12,606 bases of DNA from Campylobacteraceae bacterium (GTDB lineage Bacteria; Campylobacterota; Campylobacteria; Campylobacterales; Campylobacteraceae), in NCBI GenBank assembly GCA_031256525.1, contig JAIRQK010000062.1, positions 1 to 12,606 on the forward strand, written 5' to 3'. The translations under genes were made by a program, and so were the position numbers. The notes under the pieces are model-generated. The model had not been told where the DNA came from, searched no databases, and worked only from the letters and a program-made list of their open reading frames with translations. Below, one piece after another: positions 7,749 to 12,264 of the stretch (its first letter is position 1; the number at the start of each line of letters is the position of its first letter).

Positions 7749-8483
7749 ATGGAAGATATTACAGTTGAAAATATGAGGGAGGCTAAAGTATTTAAAGAAG
7801 AAATGCAAAGGGCGGAAAATGGATTTAACATCAAGTTTACAGATGAAGATATCGATTTTATTATCCCATTGATAGTTGTTTGTTTAAATTTTCCCATCGA
7901 TACCAAAACAATATCCGTTGGCAAAAAAAAATTTATGCAAATTACTGTTGACCTTTTCATATACTTAGCTAACCTTAAAAAATTAAAAGAATTAGGCGTC
8001 AGCTATGAGGAGGAACACCCAGAAAACATAATAAATGGATTGATAAACAAATATGAGGAGGTAAAACCATTCTTAAAAGGTGAACACGAGCTTATGCCAC
8101 CTACACCAAAAAACGACCTTTTCCATATCATTAGAATTAGGTTAACAGTTTTTTTCAATATTGAAGATTACACGATAATATCAGCACTTAGAGATATTGA
8201 GAGCTATGTTTATTGTGTTAAATCAGACAAAATCAAAACGAGACTACCAAGAACTAACGATGACAACAGTGTCCTTGCAATGTATAGTATTATACAGTTT
8301 TTCGATAGCGATTTAACAGGTTTATCACCAGAAGAGGCAAAAAGGTTATACAAACTCATAAAGAAAGAAGTAACAGCCATAAAAAGAAGAAAGAATATTA
8401 ATCAGATAACACGATATTCTTTAGTCTTAGACTATGGATTAAAAGAACTAAAACGGCTATTCAAAACTAAAAAAGATACATAA
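7749..8483 (+). CDS. Unknown 244-residue element protein
   Basis: I do not recognise this protein. It is largely helical and charged, with hydrophobic helices near residues 36-48 (DFIIPLIVVCLNF) and 65-78, a proline-rich turn LMPPTPKND, then FHIIRIRLTVFFNIEDY and a very basic C-terminus (KKEVTAIKRRKN, LKRLFKTKKDT). There is no signal peptide and no catalytic motif that I can identify. It begins 4 bases after the integrase stop, so it is probably co-transcribed with it; the site between integrase and excisionase-like gene is where small elements often carry cargo or regulatory genes. Directly after the stop, the same frame continues with a membrane-helix-like stretch (8484-8558). A role in element control or host defence is possible but unsupported. 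Confidence 0.75.
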   Translation: MEDITVENMREAKVFKEEMQRAENGFNIKFTDEDIDFIIPLIVVCLNFPIDTKTISVGKKKFMQITVDLFIYLANLKKLKELGVSYEEEHPENIINGLINKYEEVKPFLKGEHELMPPTPKNDLFHIIRIRLTVFFNIEDYTIISALRDIESYVYCVKSDKIKTRLPRTNDDNSVLAMYSIIQFFDSDLTGLSPEEAKRLYKLIKKEVTAIKRRKNINQITRYSLVLDYGLKELKRLFKTKKDT

Positions 8484-8563
8484 TTGAAAAAAATTTTCAT
8501 TTATGTAGTTGTTTTTACCCTCACAATCTTACTAAAATACACTTATGATTTTACATAATTGAA
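8478..8563 (+). repeat. Pair of 11-bp direct repeats, each containing an in-frame stop
   Basis: ACATAATTGAA occurs at 8478-8488 and at 8553-8563, exactly 75 bases apart. In the frame of the 244-residue gene both copies read Thr-stop-Leu. They bracket the stretch encoding a hydrophobic segment. Confidence 0.7.
8484..8558 (+). CDS. Possible 24-residue membrane peptide or detached tail anchor
   Basis: Starting at the TTG right after the stop of the 244-residue gene and in the same frame, the sequence would read KKIFIYVVVFTLTILLKY followed by TYDFT and a stop. Two lysines, about 15 hydrophobic residues and a polar tail look like one membrane helix. No convincing ribosome binding site precedes it, and T-rich DNA easily yields hydrophobic codons, so it could be chance. 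If real, it is either a coupled mini-protein or a C-terminal anchor separated from its gene by one stop codon. Confidence 0.25.
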   Translation: MKKIFIYVVVFTLTILLKYTYDFT

Positions 8564-8574
8564 TGCGAACTCTA

Positions 8575-8589
8575 TTAGATACAATCTAA
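8575..8589 (+). promoter_or_regulatory. Palindromic operator over the promoter of the AlpA-like gene
   Basis: TTAGAT-ACA-ATCTAA is a perfect 6-bp inverted repeat, and it contains TACAAT (8580-8585), a good -10 box, with TTGAAT at 8559-8564 as a possible -35 at a short 15-base spacing. The position suits repression by a dimeric regulator. AAAAAGGA at 8624-8631 is the ribosome binding site for the gene at 8638. Confidence 0.45.
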
Positions 8590-8637
8590 AAGACAAGCCA
8601 ATATGTAAAGTCAAATTTATTAAAAAAGGAACAAATT

Positions 8638-8850
8638 ATGTTTCAAAATAAAAGTATTGAGGGGAAAAACGGTTTAACTCCCCGTGAGGCGTCAGTGTAT
8701 TTAGGATTGTCATTACCGACACTACAAAGATTAAAGCGTGAGGGATTATCTCCTGCTTTTGTAAAAATAGGTGAGAGAAACAGTCGTGTTATCTATCCAA
8801 TTAAAGAGCTTGATAAATGGCTTGAGAAAAATCTAAAAAAGGTATCATAA
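8638..8850 (+). CDS. AlpA/excisionase-like helix-turn-helix protein
   Basis: The 70-residue product is almost wholly one DNA-binding domain of the MerR-like HTH_17/AlpA type: LTPREASVYLGLSLPTLQRL (residues 13-32) forms the helix-turn-helix and AFVKIGERNSRVIYPIKELDKWLEK the wing and closing helix. Small proteins of this kind beside an integrase commonly act as excisionase (recombination directionality factor) or as activators of integrase genes, as AlpA does in E. coli. It has a strong ribosome binding site, a probable own promoter with a palindrome, and ends in a TAATG overlap with the next small gene, so it heads the operon of small genes 8638-9497. Confidence 0.85.
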   Translation: MFQNKSIEGKNGLTPREASVYLGLSLPTLQRLKREGLSPAFVKIGERNSRVIYPIKELDKWLEKNLKKVS

Positions 8851-9062
8851 TGGACGCTTTAAAGTTATTAAATAATACTATCGATATTATCGATTTGGTT
8901 AATACTCACGGAGAAATTGACCTATTAGATAGTGTTAAGTATGGGCTTGACCAAAGAGAAATTGAAATAATAAATATGGATAAAGGCGATATTAGTCGCC
9001 AAATACAAACTATTCTTTTTATTGTTACAACATATTTAGAAGATTTACAAAAGGTGGCATAA
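8850..9062 (+). CDS. Small unknown protein, 70 residues
   Basis: An acidic helical protein with no family I recognise (core LLNNTIDIIDLVNTHGEIDLLD, written in shorter form as NTIDIIDLV and GEIDLLDSV). There is no membrane segment or catalytic motif. Its start overlaps the stop of the AlpA-like gene (TAATG), and the AAAAGGTATCATAA end of that gene supplies its ribosome binding site. Its own end, AAAAGGTGGCATAA, does the same for the next frame. Regular spacing and coupling argue that it is a real gene. Confidence 0.6.
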   Translation: MDALKLLNNTIDIIDLVNTHGEIDLLDSVKYGLDQREIEIINMDKGDISRQIQTILFIVTTYLEDLQKVA

Positions 9063-9109
9063 TGGAAAAAGTTAAACATAATTATTACATTAGCTACAGG
9101 GGGATTTAA
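9062..9109 (+). CDS. Possible 15-residue coupled peptide
   Basis: The ATG at 9062 overlaps the previous stop as TAATG and has AAGGTGG in front of it, as good a start as that of its neighbours. It reads MEKVKHNYYISYRGI and stops at 9107-9109, directly before the ATG at 9110. The end supplies AGGGGGA as ribosome binding site for the next frame. It may be a leader whose translation carries ribosomes to the next start, or a remnant of a decayed gene. Confidence 0.35.
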   Translation: MEKVKHNYYISYRGI

Positions 9110-9292
9110 ATGAGTAAAGATATTAAAAATGAGGATAGATGGACTGGTAATCAAGCTATCCTCACCATAAAAAGTCGCCTTAAAAGCATAGTTAATTCTA
9201 TCCTTATGAGGCTTACAAAAGCATTAACACGAATTTTTTGTCTAAAGGATAGTTATGAAAGAAAAAACACACAAAATAGATATTTTGCGTAG
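9110..9292 (+). CDS. Possible leader reading frame of 60 residues overlapping the winged-helix gene
   Basis: The ATG follows a strong AGGGGGAT ribosome binding site and the stop of the mini-frame before it. The product is basic (SRLKSIVNSILMRLTKALTR, then IFCLKDSYERK) and matches nothing I know. Its last 38 bases overlap the start of the winged-helix gene in another frame. Four complementary segments lie within it. Its value may be regulatory: ribosomes moving through it would open the hairpin that hides the next ribosome binding site. Confidence 0.45.
   Translation: MSKDIKNEDRWTGNQAILTIKSRLKSIVNSILMRLTKALTRIFCLKDSYERKNTQNRYFA
9130..9252 (+). promoter_or_regulatory. Candidate translational attenuator before the winged-helix gene
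   Basis: Four segments are mutually complementary: TGAGGATAG (9130-9138), CTATCCTCA (9156-9164), CTATCCTTA (9198-9206) and AAGGATAG (9245-9252). Pairing 1:2 is perfect over 9 bp and 3:4 perfect over 8 bp. The alternatives 1:3 (9 bp with one G-U) and 2:4 (7 bp) are also possible. Segment 4 contains the ribosome binding site AAGGAT for the ATG at 9255. Confidence 0.5.
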
Positions 9293-9497
9293 ATTGTATG
9301 TAGGTGGTGAAAAACTAACTGCTACTGATTTTAGTTACATATCAAACCCAAATCAATATTTTGTAGCACTTGAAAATGAGGGATTTACAATAAGTGAATG
9401 GGGGCATAAAGGAAAAGCCCGTGTTAAATACAGATTTATCCCGCTAAATCAACGAGAAAAAGTTAATAAGTTTTTAAATGGTGAAAAGGTGGCATAA
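9255..9497 (+). CDS. Small winged-helix-like protein, 80 residues
   Basis: The pattern KIDILRRLYVGGEKLTATDF, then SNPNQYFVALENEGFTISEW and KARVKYRFIPLN, reads as helix, helix-turn-helix and beta wing: a small winged-helix DNA-binding domain of the type found in phage and plasmid control genes. It would be a regulator of the element or an accessory to replication. The assignment rests on pattern, not on a named family. The start has AAGGATAG at 9245-9252, which can be sequestered (see the attenuator). The gene ends in AAAAGGTGGCATAA, the same 14 bases as the end of the gene at 8850, but here no start codon follows. It is the last gene before the origin-like block. Confidence 0.7.
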   Translation: MKEKTHKIDILRRLYVGGEKLTATDFSYISNPNQYFVALENEGFTISEWGHKGKARVKYRFIPLNQREKVNKFLNGEKVA

Positions 9498-9516
9498 AGC
9501 ACCTCATCTTTAATTA

Positions 9517-9551
9517 ATATCACCTTATGATTAAAACTCTAAAGGTGATAT
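9517..9551 (+). terminator. Stem-loop ending the small-gene operon
   Basis: ATATCACCTT (9517-9526) pairs perfectly with AAGGTGATAT (9542-9551) around a 15-base loop, followed by CTTTTAC. It starts 20 bases past the stop of the winged-helix gene, where a terminator is expected, but the stem is AT-rich and the T-run is short. Because it opens the origin-like block, a structural role there is an alternative. Confidence 0.5.
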
Positions 9552-9779
9552 CTTTTACATAAATTGTTTTAGTTATTTAGTATACCAATATGTTAAATCT
9601 TATGTGAAACTTAAAATAATAAAATAGAGTAAAAATAAGGTAAAAAATAGAGCTTTTTTCGTGTTGTAGAATAACGCTTTTTACCCGTTTAAGGTTTCAA
9701 AAAATACCCCCCATCATTTAAATCTTTTTATTATCATATGTTATCACAGAGGATAAAAAATAGAACAGGTGAAAACAAG

Positions 9780-9817
9780 CCTCACGCCCGTGCAAATCGT
9801 GGTTACGATGAGGTGAG
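9780..9817 (+). other. Nested hairpin, candidate nick site of the origin
   Basis: CTCAC (9781-9785) pairs with GTGAG (9813-9817), and inside it ATCGT (9796-9800) pairs with ACGAT (9805-9809) around GGTT. The region is GC-richer than its surroundings. Its left end CCTCACGCC (9780-9788) equals the last nine bases of selC (6487-6495). Confidence 0.4.
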
Positions 9818-9843
9818 TTTTTCAACTTTAAGAAAACTACCCC

Positions 9844-9849
9844 TATAAT
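9844..9849 (+). promoter_or_regulatory. -10 element of the rep promoter
   Basis: TATAAT lies 27 bases before the rep GTG, with TTCAAC at 9821-9826 as a weak -35 at 17-base spacing. It sits in the loop of a small inverted repeat, TACCC (9838-9842) and GGGTA (9854-9858), and just before the second GTAAAAATGAGGTAAAA repeat, so Rep could control itself here. Confidence 0.5.
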
Positions 9850-9876
9850 ACAAGGGTAAAAATGAGGTAAAACCGA

Positions 9877-10524
9877 GTGAATTTCTACAACCAAATAATA
9901 ACGCTTTTAAACGAACATAATCAGAGTATTAAAAATGTTTCACGGGCATTAGAAATAGATACAATTAGTATATTTTTCGATAAAAGATACAAATTAGAAC
10001 GCTTAAATAAATTAGGCTTTTGGCACAAGATTAAAAGAGATAATACACTCTATCCAAAATTAGAGAAAAGATTGACCACTAAACAGATAACCTCAGCTTT
10101 TCAGCTTGAAGAATACCCTATCTACTACACCAATCAGCCCGATTATCCAAAATACAATAAAGCTATTTTAGTTATGTTTGGCTTATCCCAATACCATAAG
10201 TCAGCACCACCCACCAACTTAATAGAACAGATAATCAAAATACTAAAGAACATATCAAGTATAGATATTTGTTATGACTTTGACCAAAAGCCAAACATAG
10301 ACAGATTAAAAGAGTATTACAAGGTAACACAATATCAAGATACCTACTACATAAACAACACTTACGAGCTTATGATAGAGAAAATCTGTATATACGATAA
10401 ATCAAACAAAAATGGCTTAAATTTCAATGTTTACAGATTTGAAGCTACAATCACAATACCAAACCCTAAAGTCTTAAATCTACCGCTTTATGAGGTAAAT
10501 AAGATATTAGAATTAGTAATTTAA
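9877..10524 (+). CDS. Rep_trans-like replication initiator or MobT-type relaxase (short form)
   Basis: The 215-residue protein shows two blocks that match the Rep_trans family (PF02486) as I know it: SSIDICYDFD near residue 130, like the R-x-D-L-x-x-D strand, and KICIYDKSNKNG followed by NVYRFEATI near residues 170-188, like the IYDK...RxE block. The family includes RstA of filamentous phages, pT181-type initiators and MobT relaxases of ICEs. Several tyrosines before the second block (QDTYYINNTYE) could include the nucleophile. At 215 residues it is shorter than usual family members (about 300 or more), so it may lack the C-terminal part. The start is GTG with TGAGGT before it; a TAA three codons upstream excludes a longer frame. 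It lies behind the origin-like block and 10 bases before the next gene. Confidence 0.5.
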   Translation: MNFYNQIITLLNEHNQSIKNVSRALEIDTISIFFDKRYKLERLNKLGFWHKIKRDNTLYPKLEKRLTTKQITSAFQLEEYPIYYTNQPDYPKYNKAILVMFGLSQYHKSAPPTNLIEQIIKILKNISSIDICYDFDQKPNIDRLKEYYKVTQYQDTYYINNTYELMIEKICIYDKSNKNGLNFNVYRFEATITIPNPKVLNLPLYEVNKILELVI

Positions 10525-10534
10525 AGGAAACACA

Positions 10535-10924
10535 ATGAAAACAGAAGTACTATTAACAGAACTTGAATTAACGCTACTATTAGCTTACAACTTTAACCTA
10601 TACAGGAAAAAAGAGTTAAGCAAAGACACCCTATTAGAGATTTTGCTACCGCTTAAAGAAATAGCAAGTGGAGATTTACATTTTATGCTTGACCTATTAA
10701 TAGCACACATAGAAAACAGAATAAAAAGTTTTTGTACTTTACGAATGTTTAGTCTTAATCAACAACCCGAATTACAATCACTTTTAGGTGAGCTTATGGG
10801 AATGGATAAAAAAGAGATAGACCAACTTATCACAAATACTTTTATGCTATACACAAAGAAATTAGCAACAAGTGAAGAAGACATAATAAAAGCGTGTGAA
10901 AACATAGAAAACAATATGAGGTAG
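10535..10924 (+). CDS. Unknown helical protein co-transcribed with rep
   Basis: This 129-residue protein is leucine-rich and apparently all helical (LTELELTLLLAYNFNLYRKK, LLPLKEIASGDLHFMLDLL, MDKKEIDQLITNTF). It has no signal peptide or known motif. AAAGGAAAC supplies the ribosome binding site, and it follows rep by 10 bases, so it probably serves replication or copy control. I do not recognise a family. It is followed by a strong inverted repeat at 10931-10970. Confidence 0.65.
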   Translation: MKTEVLLTELELTLLLAYNFNLYRKKELSKDTLLEILLPLKEIASGDLHFMLDLLIAHIENRIKSFCTLRMFSLNQQPELQSLLGELMGMDKKEIDQLITNTFMLYTKKLATSEEDIIKACENIENNMR

Positions 10925-10930
10925 AAAAGC

Positions 10931-10970
10931 AGGTGAGGCAAGTCCAGATAACTATTTAAAATCCTCACCT
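10931..10970 (+). repeat. Inverted repeat AGGTGAGG/CCTCACCT after the rep operon
   Basis: AGGTGAGG (10931-10938) and CCTCACCT (10963-10970) are a perfect 8-bp inverted repeat with a 24-base gap, 6 bases past the stop. The sequence after it is ACAAAAACAA, not a T-run, so it is a poor terminator on this strand. The same words occur in the hairpin before rep. Confidence 0.6.
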
Positions 10971-11010
10971 ACAAAAACAATTATACCACAAGGTACATAA
11001 TCAGAACATT

Positions 11011-11044
11011 AAAGTATTACTAACTCACAAAAAAGTATTATTAA
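11011..11044 (+). repeat. Two direct repeats AAAGTATTAYTAA upstream of the HicB-like gene
   Basis: AAAGTATTACTAA (11011-11023) and AAAGTATTATTAA (11032-11044) differ at one base and are 21 bp apart, two helical turns. The core AAGTATTATT recurs at 11582-11591 before yefM. This suggests binding sites for a regulator. Confidence 0.5.
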
Positions 11045-11103
11045 AACAACCTTAATAATTTTGTATCGCTTATGTTTTCCTTAAAAAGAAACTATCTCTA
11101 CCC

Positions 11104-11142
11104 TTGACTTTTAACTCTATTTAATATTAAAGTATGTATAAT
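11104..11142 (+). promoter_or_regulatory. Promoter of the HicB-like gene
   Basis: TTGACT at 11104-11109 is a good -35 box. TATTAA (11125-11130) lies at 15-base spacing, while TATAAT (11137-11142) is a better -10 box but too far away to pair with it. The TTGACTTTTAA block is shared with the yefM promoter. GGTGAGG at 11160-11166 serves as ribosome binding site. Confidence 0.5.
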
Positions 11143-11172
11143 GTGTGTATAAAAGGGCGGTGAGGAAAATCA

Positions 11173-11544
11173 ATGAAAAAAGATAAACAATACTATTTAA
11201 ACTTACCATATGAGATAACTATCAGACCATTAAGTGATGATGAGGGCGGAGGATATTTTGCTCATTACAACCATAAGGGCTTACAGTTTATTATGGGAGA
11301 TGGTGCAACAGCAGAAGAGGCTTTACAAAATGTAAAAAACGCTTTTATTTGTTATCTTGAAGTTGCTTTACAAAATGAGGACTTTATACCCGAGCCAAAC
11401 TACAAAGAGAAAACAAAAAGAATAAACATCACACTATCAGAAAAATTAATAAACAAGATAGATAAACAATTTAGCAATCGCTCAGCTTTTCTATCAAAAG
11501 CGGCTACTAAAATGTTAAATGAGGCGAATTTAAAAACGCATTAA
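11173..11544 (+). CDS. HicB-family antitoxin-like protein without a HicA partner
   Basis: HicB antitoxins neutralise HicA, a small mRNA-cleaving toxin, and bind their own promoter. The 123 residues show the HicB fold: EITIRPLSDDEGGGYFAHY, the GLQFIMGDGATAEEALQNVK strand-helix piece, then a linker with PEPNYK and a C-terminal ribbon-helix-helix-like part (RINITLSEKLINKIDKQFSN). The 248 bases upstream and the 114 downstream hold no frame for HicA (about 60 residues with a double-stranded-RNA-binding fold), so it is an orphan, probably a DNA-binding regulator or a remnant. It has its own promoter. Confidence 0.8.
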   Translation: MKKDKQYYLNLPYEITIRPLSDDEGGGYFAHYNHKGLQFIMGDGATAEEALQNVKNAFICYLEVALQNEDFIPEPNYKEKTKRINITLSEKLINKIDKQFSNRSAFLSKAATKMLNEANLKTH

Positions 11545-11561
11545 TACAGACCAATAGACAG

Positions 11562-11583
11562 TTAAGCTCAATTTTGAGCTTAA
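11562..11583 (+). terminator. Perfect palindrome between the HicB-like gene and yefM
   Basis: TTAAGCTCAA (11562-11571) and TTGAGCTTAA (11574-11583) form a 10-bp stem with a two-base gap, 18 bases after the stop codon. No T-run follows (GTATTATTT), so it may end transcription weakly or act as an operator. It reaches the start of the yefM promoter region. Confidence 0.5.
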
Positions 11584-11600
11584 GTATTATTTAAGAAATC

Positions 11601-11646
11601 TTGACTTTTAATACTATTTATACTATTATGTACACTATTAAGTACA
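11601..11646 (+). promoter_or_regulatory. yefM-yoeB promoter and YefM operator
   Basis: TTGACT (11601-11606), a 17-base spacer and TATTAT (11624-11629) form a standard promoter. TGTACA (11629-11634) overlaps the -10 box, and AGTACA (11641-11646) follows with centres 12 bp apart. The known E. coli YefM-YoeB operator has a long and a short palindrome with TGTACA cores 12 bp apart, so autoregulation is likely to work the same way. Confidence 0.75.
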
Positions 11647-11658
11647 AAAGGATAGTTT

Positions 11659-11910
11659 ATGCAAGTTATGAGCGTAGCAGAAGCGAGGAAGAGTTTTAAA
11701 TCAGTAATAGATAGCGTATTGTTTAATAATGAAAATGTTGTTATCCATAGAAAAGCTAAAGAGAGCGTGGTAGTTATCTCATTAGATGAATTTAACGCCA
11801 TAAAAGAGACAGAATACCTATTAAGCAATAAAGCGAATGCAGACAGGTTATTAACAGCAGTAAAACGCATAGAAGAGAATAAGGGCATTAAAAAAGAGAT
11901 AATAGAATGA
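11659..11910 (+). CDS. yefM: YefM-type antitoxin (Phd/YefM family)
   Basis: YefM binds and blocks the YoeB toxin and, alone or with it, represses their operon. The 83 residues follow the E. coli protein in plan: SVAEARKSFKSVIDSV, the strand VVIHRKAKESVVVISLDEFNAI, then the toxin-binding tail KETEYLLSNKANADRLLTA ending KKEIIE. The ATG has AAAGGATAG at 11647-11655 in front of it; the ATG three codons on is a possible alternative. The stop overlaps the yoeB start by four bases (ATGA), so the antitoxin is made first and coupled to the toxin. Confidence 0.94.
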   Translation: MQVMSVAEARKSFKSVIDSVLFNNENVVIHRKAKESVVVISLDEFNAIKETEYLLSNKANADRLLTAVKRIEENKGIKKEIIE

Positions 11911-12164
11911 ATTTAGTATGGGATAAATATGCGTGGGAAGATTATCTCTTTTGGCAAACAAACGATAAAAAAGTAGTTAAAAAGATAAATGAACTCATAA
12001 AAGATATGCAAAGAACACCATTTACTGGAATAGGGAAACCCGAGCCTCTTAAATACTCCCTTGCGGGATATTACTCCCGAAGAATAACAGATGAACACCG
12101 ATTAGTTTACAAGACAGAGGGAGAAGACATCTACATAATACAATGCAAATATCATTATGAGTGA
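11907..12164 (+). CDS. yoeB: YoeB toxin, ribosome-dependent mRNA endonuclease
   Basis: YoeB cleaves mRNA in the ribosomal A site and stops translation unless held by YefM. The 85-residue sequence aligns with E. coli YoeB without gaps from residue 1, with WDKYAWEDYLFW, KKINELIKD, RTPFTGIGKPEPLK and SRRITDEHRLVY. Glu46, Arg65, His83 and Tyr84, known active-site residues, are all present, so it should be active. One difference is an extra Glu85 after the usual terminal Tyr84. It is the last + strand gene of the element and faces the small - strand gene at 12265-12465. Confidence 0.96.
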   Translation: MNLVWDKYAWEDYLFWQTNDKKVVKKINELIKDMQRTPFTGIGKPEPLKYSLAGYYSRRITDEHRLVYKTEGEDIYIIQCKYHYE

Positions 12165-12173
12165 TAGAGGACA

Positions 12174-12187
12174 GCGGAATTTTCCGC
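12174..12187 (+). terminator. Short GC-rich hairpin after yoeB
   Basis: GCGGAA (12174-12179) and TTCCGC (12182-12187) pair over 6 bp, 10 bases past the yoeB stop. The GC content stands out from the AT-rich surroundings. Without a clear T-run on either strand it is a likely but weak terminator. Confidence 0.45.
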
Positions 12188-12264
12188 CGTGTGATTTAAT
12201 TAAGATAATATGGCATAGCTATTAGCTACCCCATAGATAGTTTTCGATTTTAAGGGATTTAATA

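Larger units (their letters stand above)
9552..9876 (+). other. Non-coding origin-like block before rep
   Basis: There is no convincing gene in these 325 bases. They hold a direct repeat GTAAAAATRAGGTAAAA (9629-9645 and 9856-9872, one mismatch), a second repeat TAAAAAATAGARC (9641-9653 and 9754-9766), a run ATACCCCCC near 9705-9712, a nested hairpin at 9780-9817, and a promoter-like sequence. Repeats plus a GC-rich hairpin directly upstream of a Rep-like gene fit a replication origin or a transfer origin. Confidence 0.45.

Noticed and set aside
7733..7960. A - strand frame across the integrase end and the start of the 244-residue gene
   Set aside because: It spans two genes on the opposite strand, has no ribosome binding site, and has no recognisable content.
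8559..8651. A third 30-codon frame after the membrane-helix stretch
   Set aside because: It coincides with the promoter, palindrome and ribosome binding site of the AlpA-like gene, so it is better explained as regulatory DNA.
9498..9876. CRISPR array in the repeat-bearing non-coding block
   Set aside because: The repeats are only 13-17 bases, too few and unevenly spaced, and no cas gene is nearby.
10970..11172. Search for hicA upstream of the HicB-like gene
   Set aside because: Stops occur in all frames on the + strand; no frame of about 60 codons is present.
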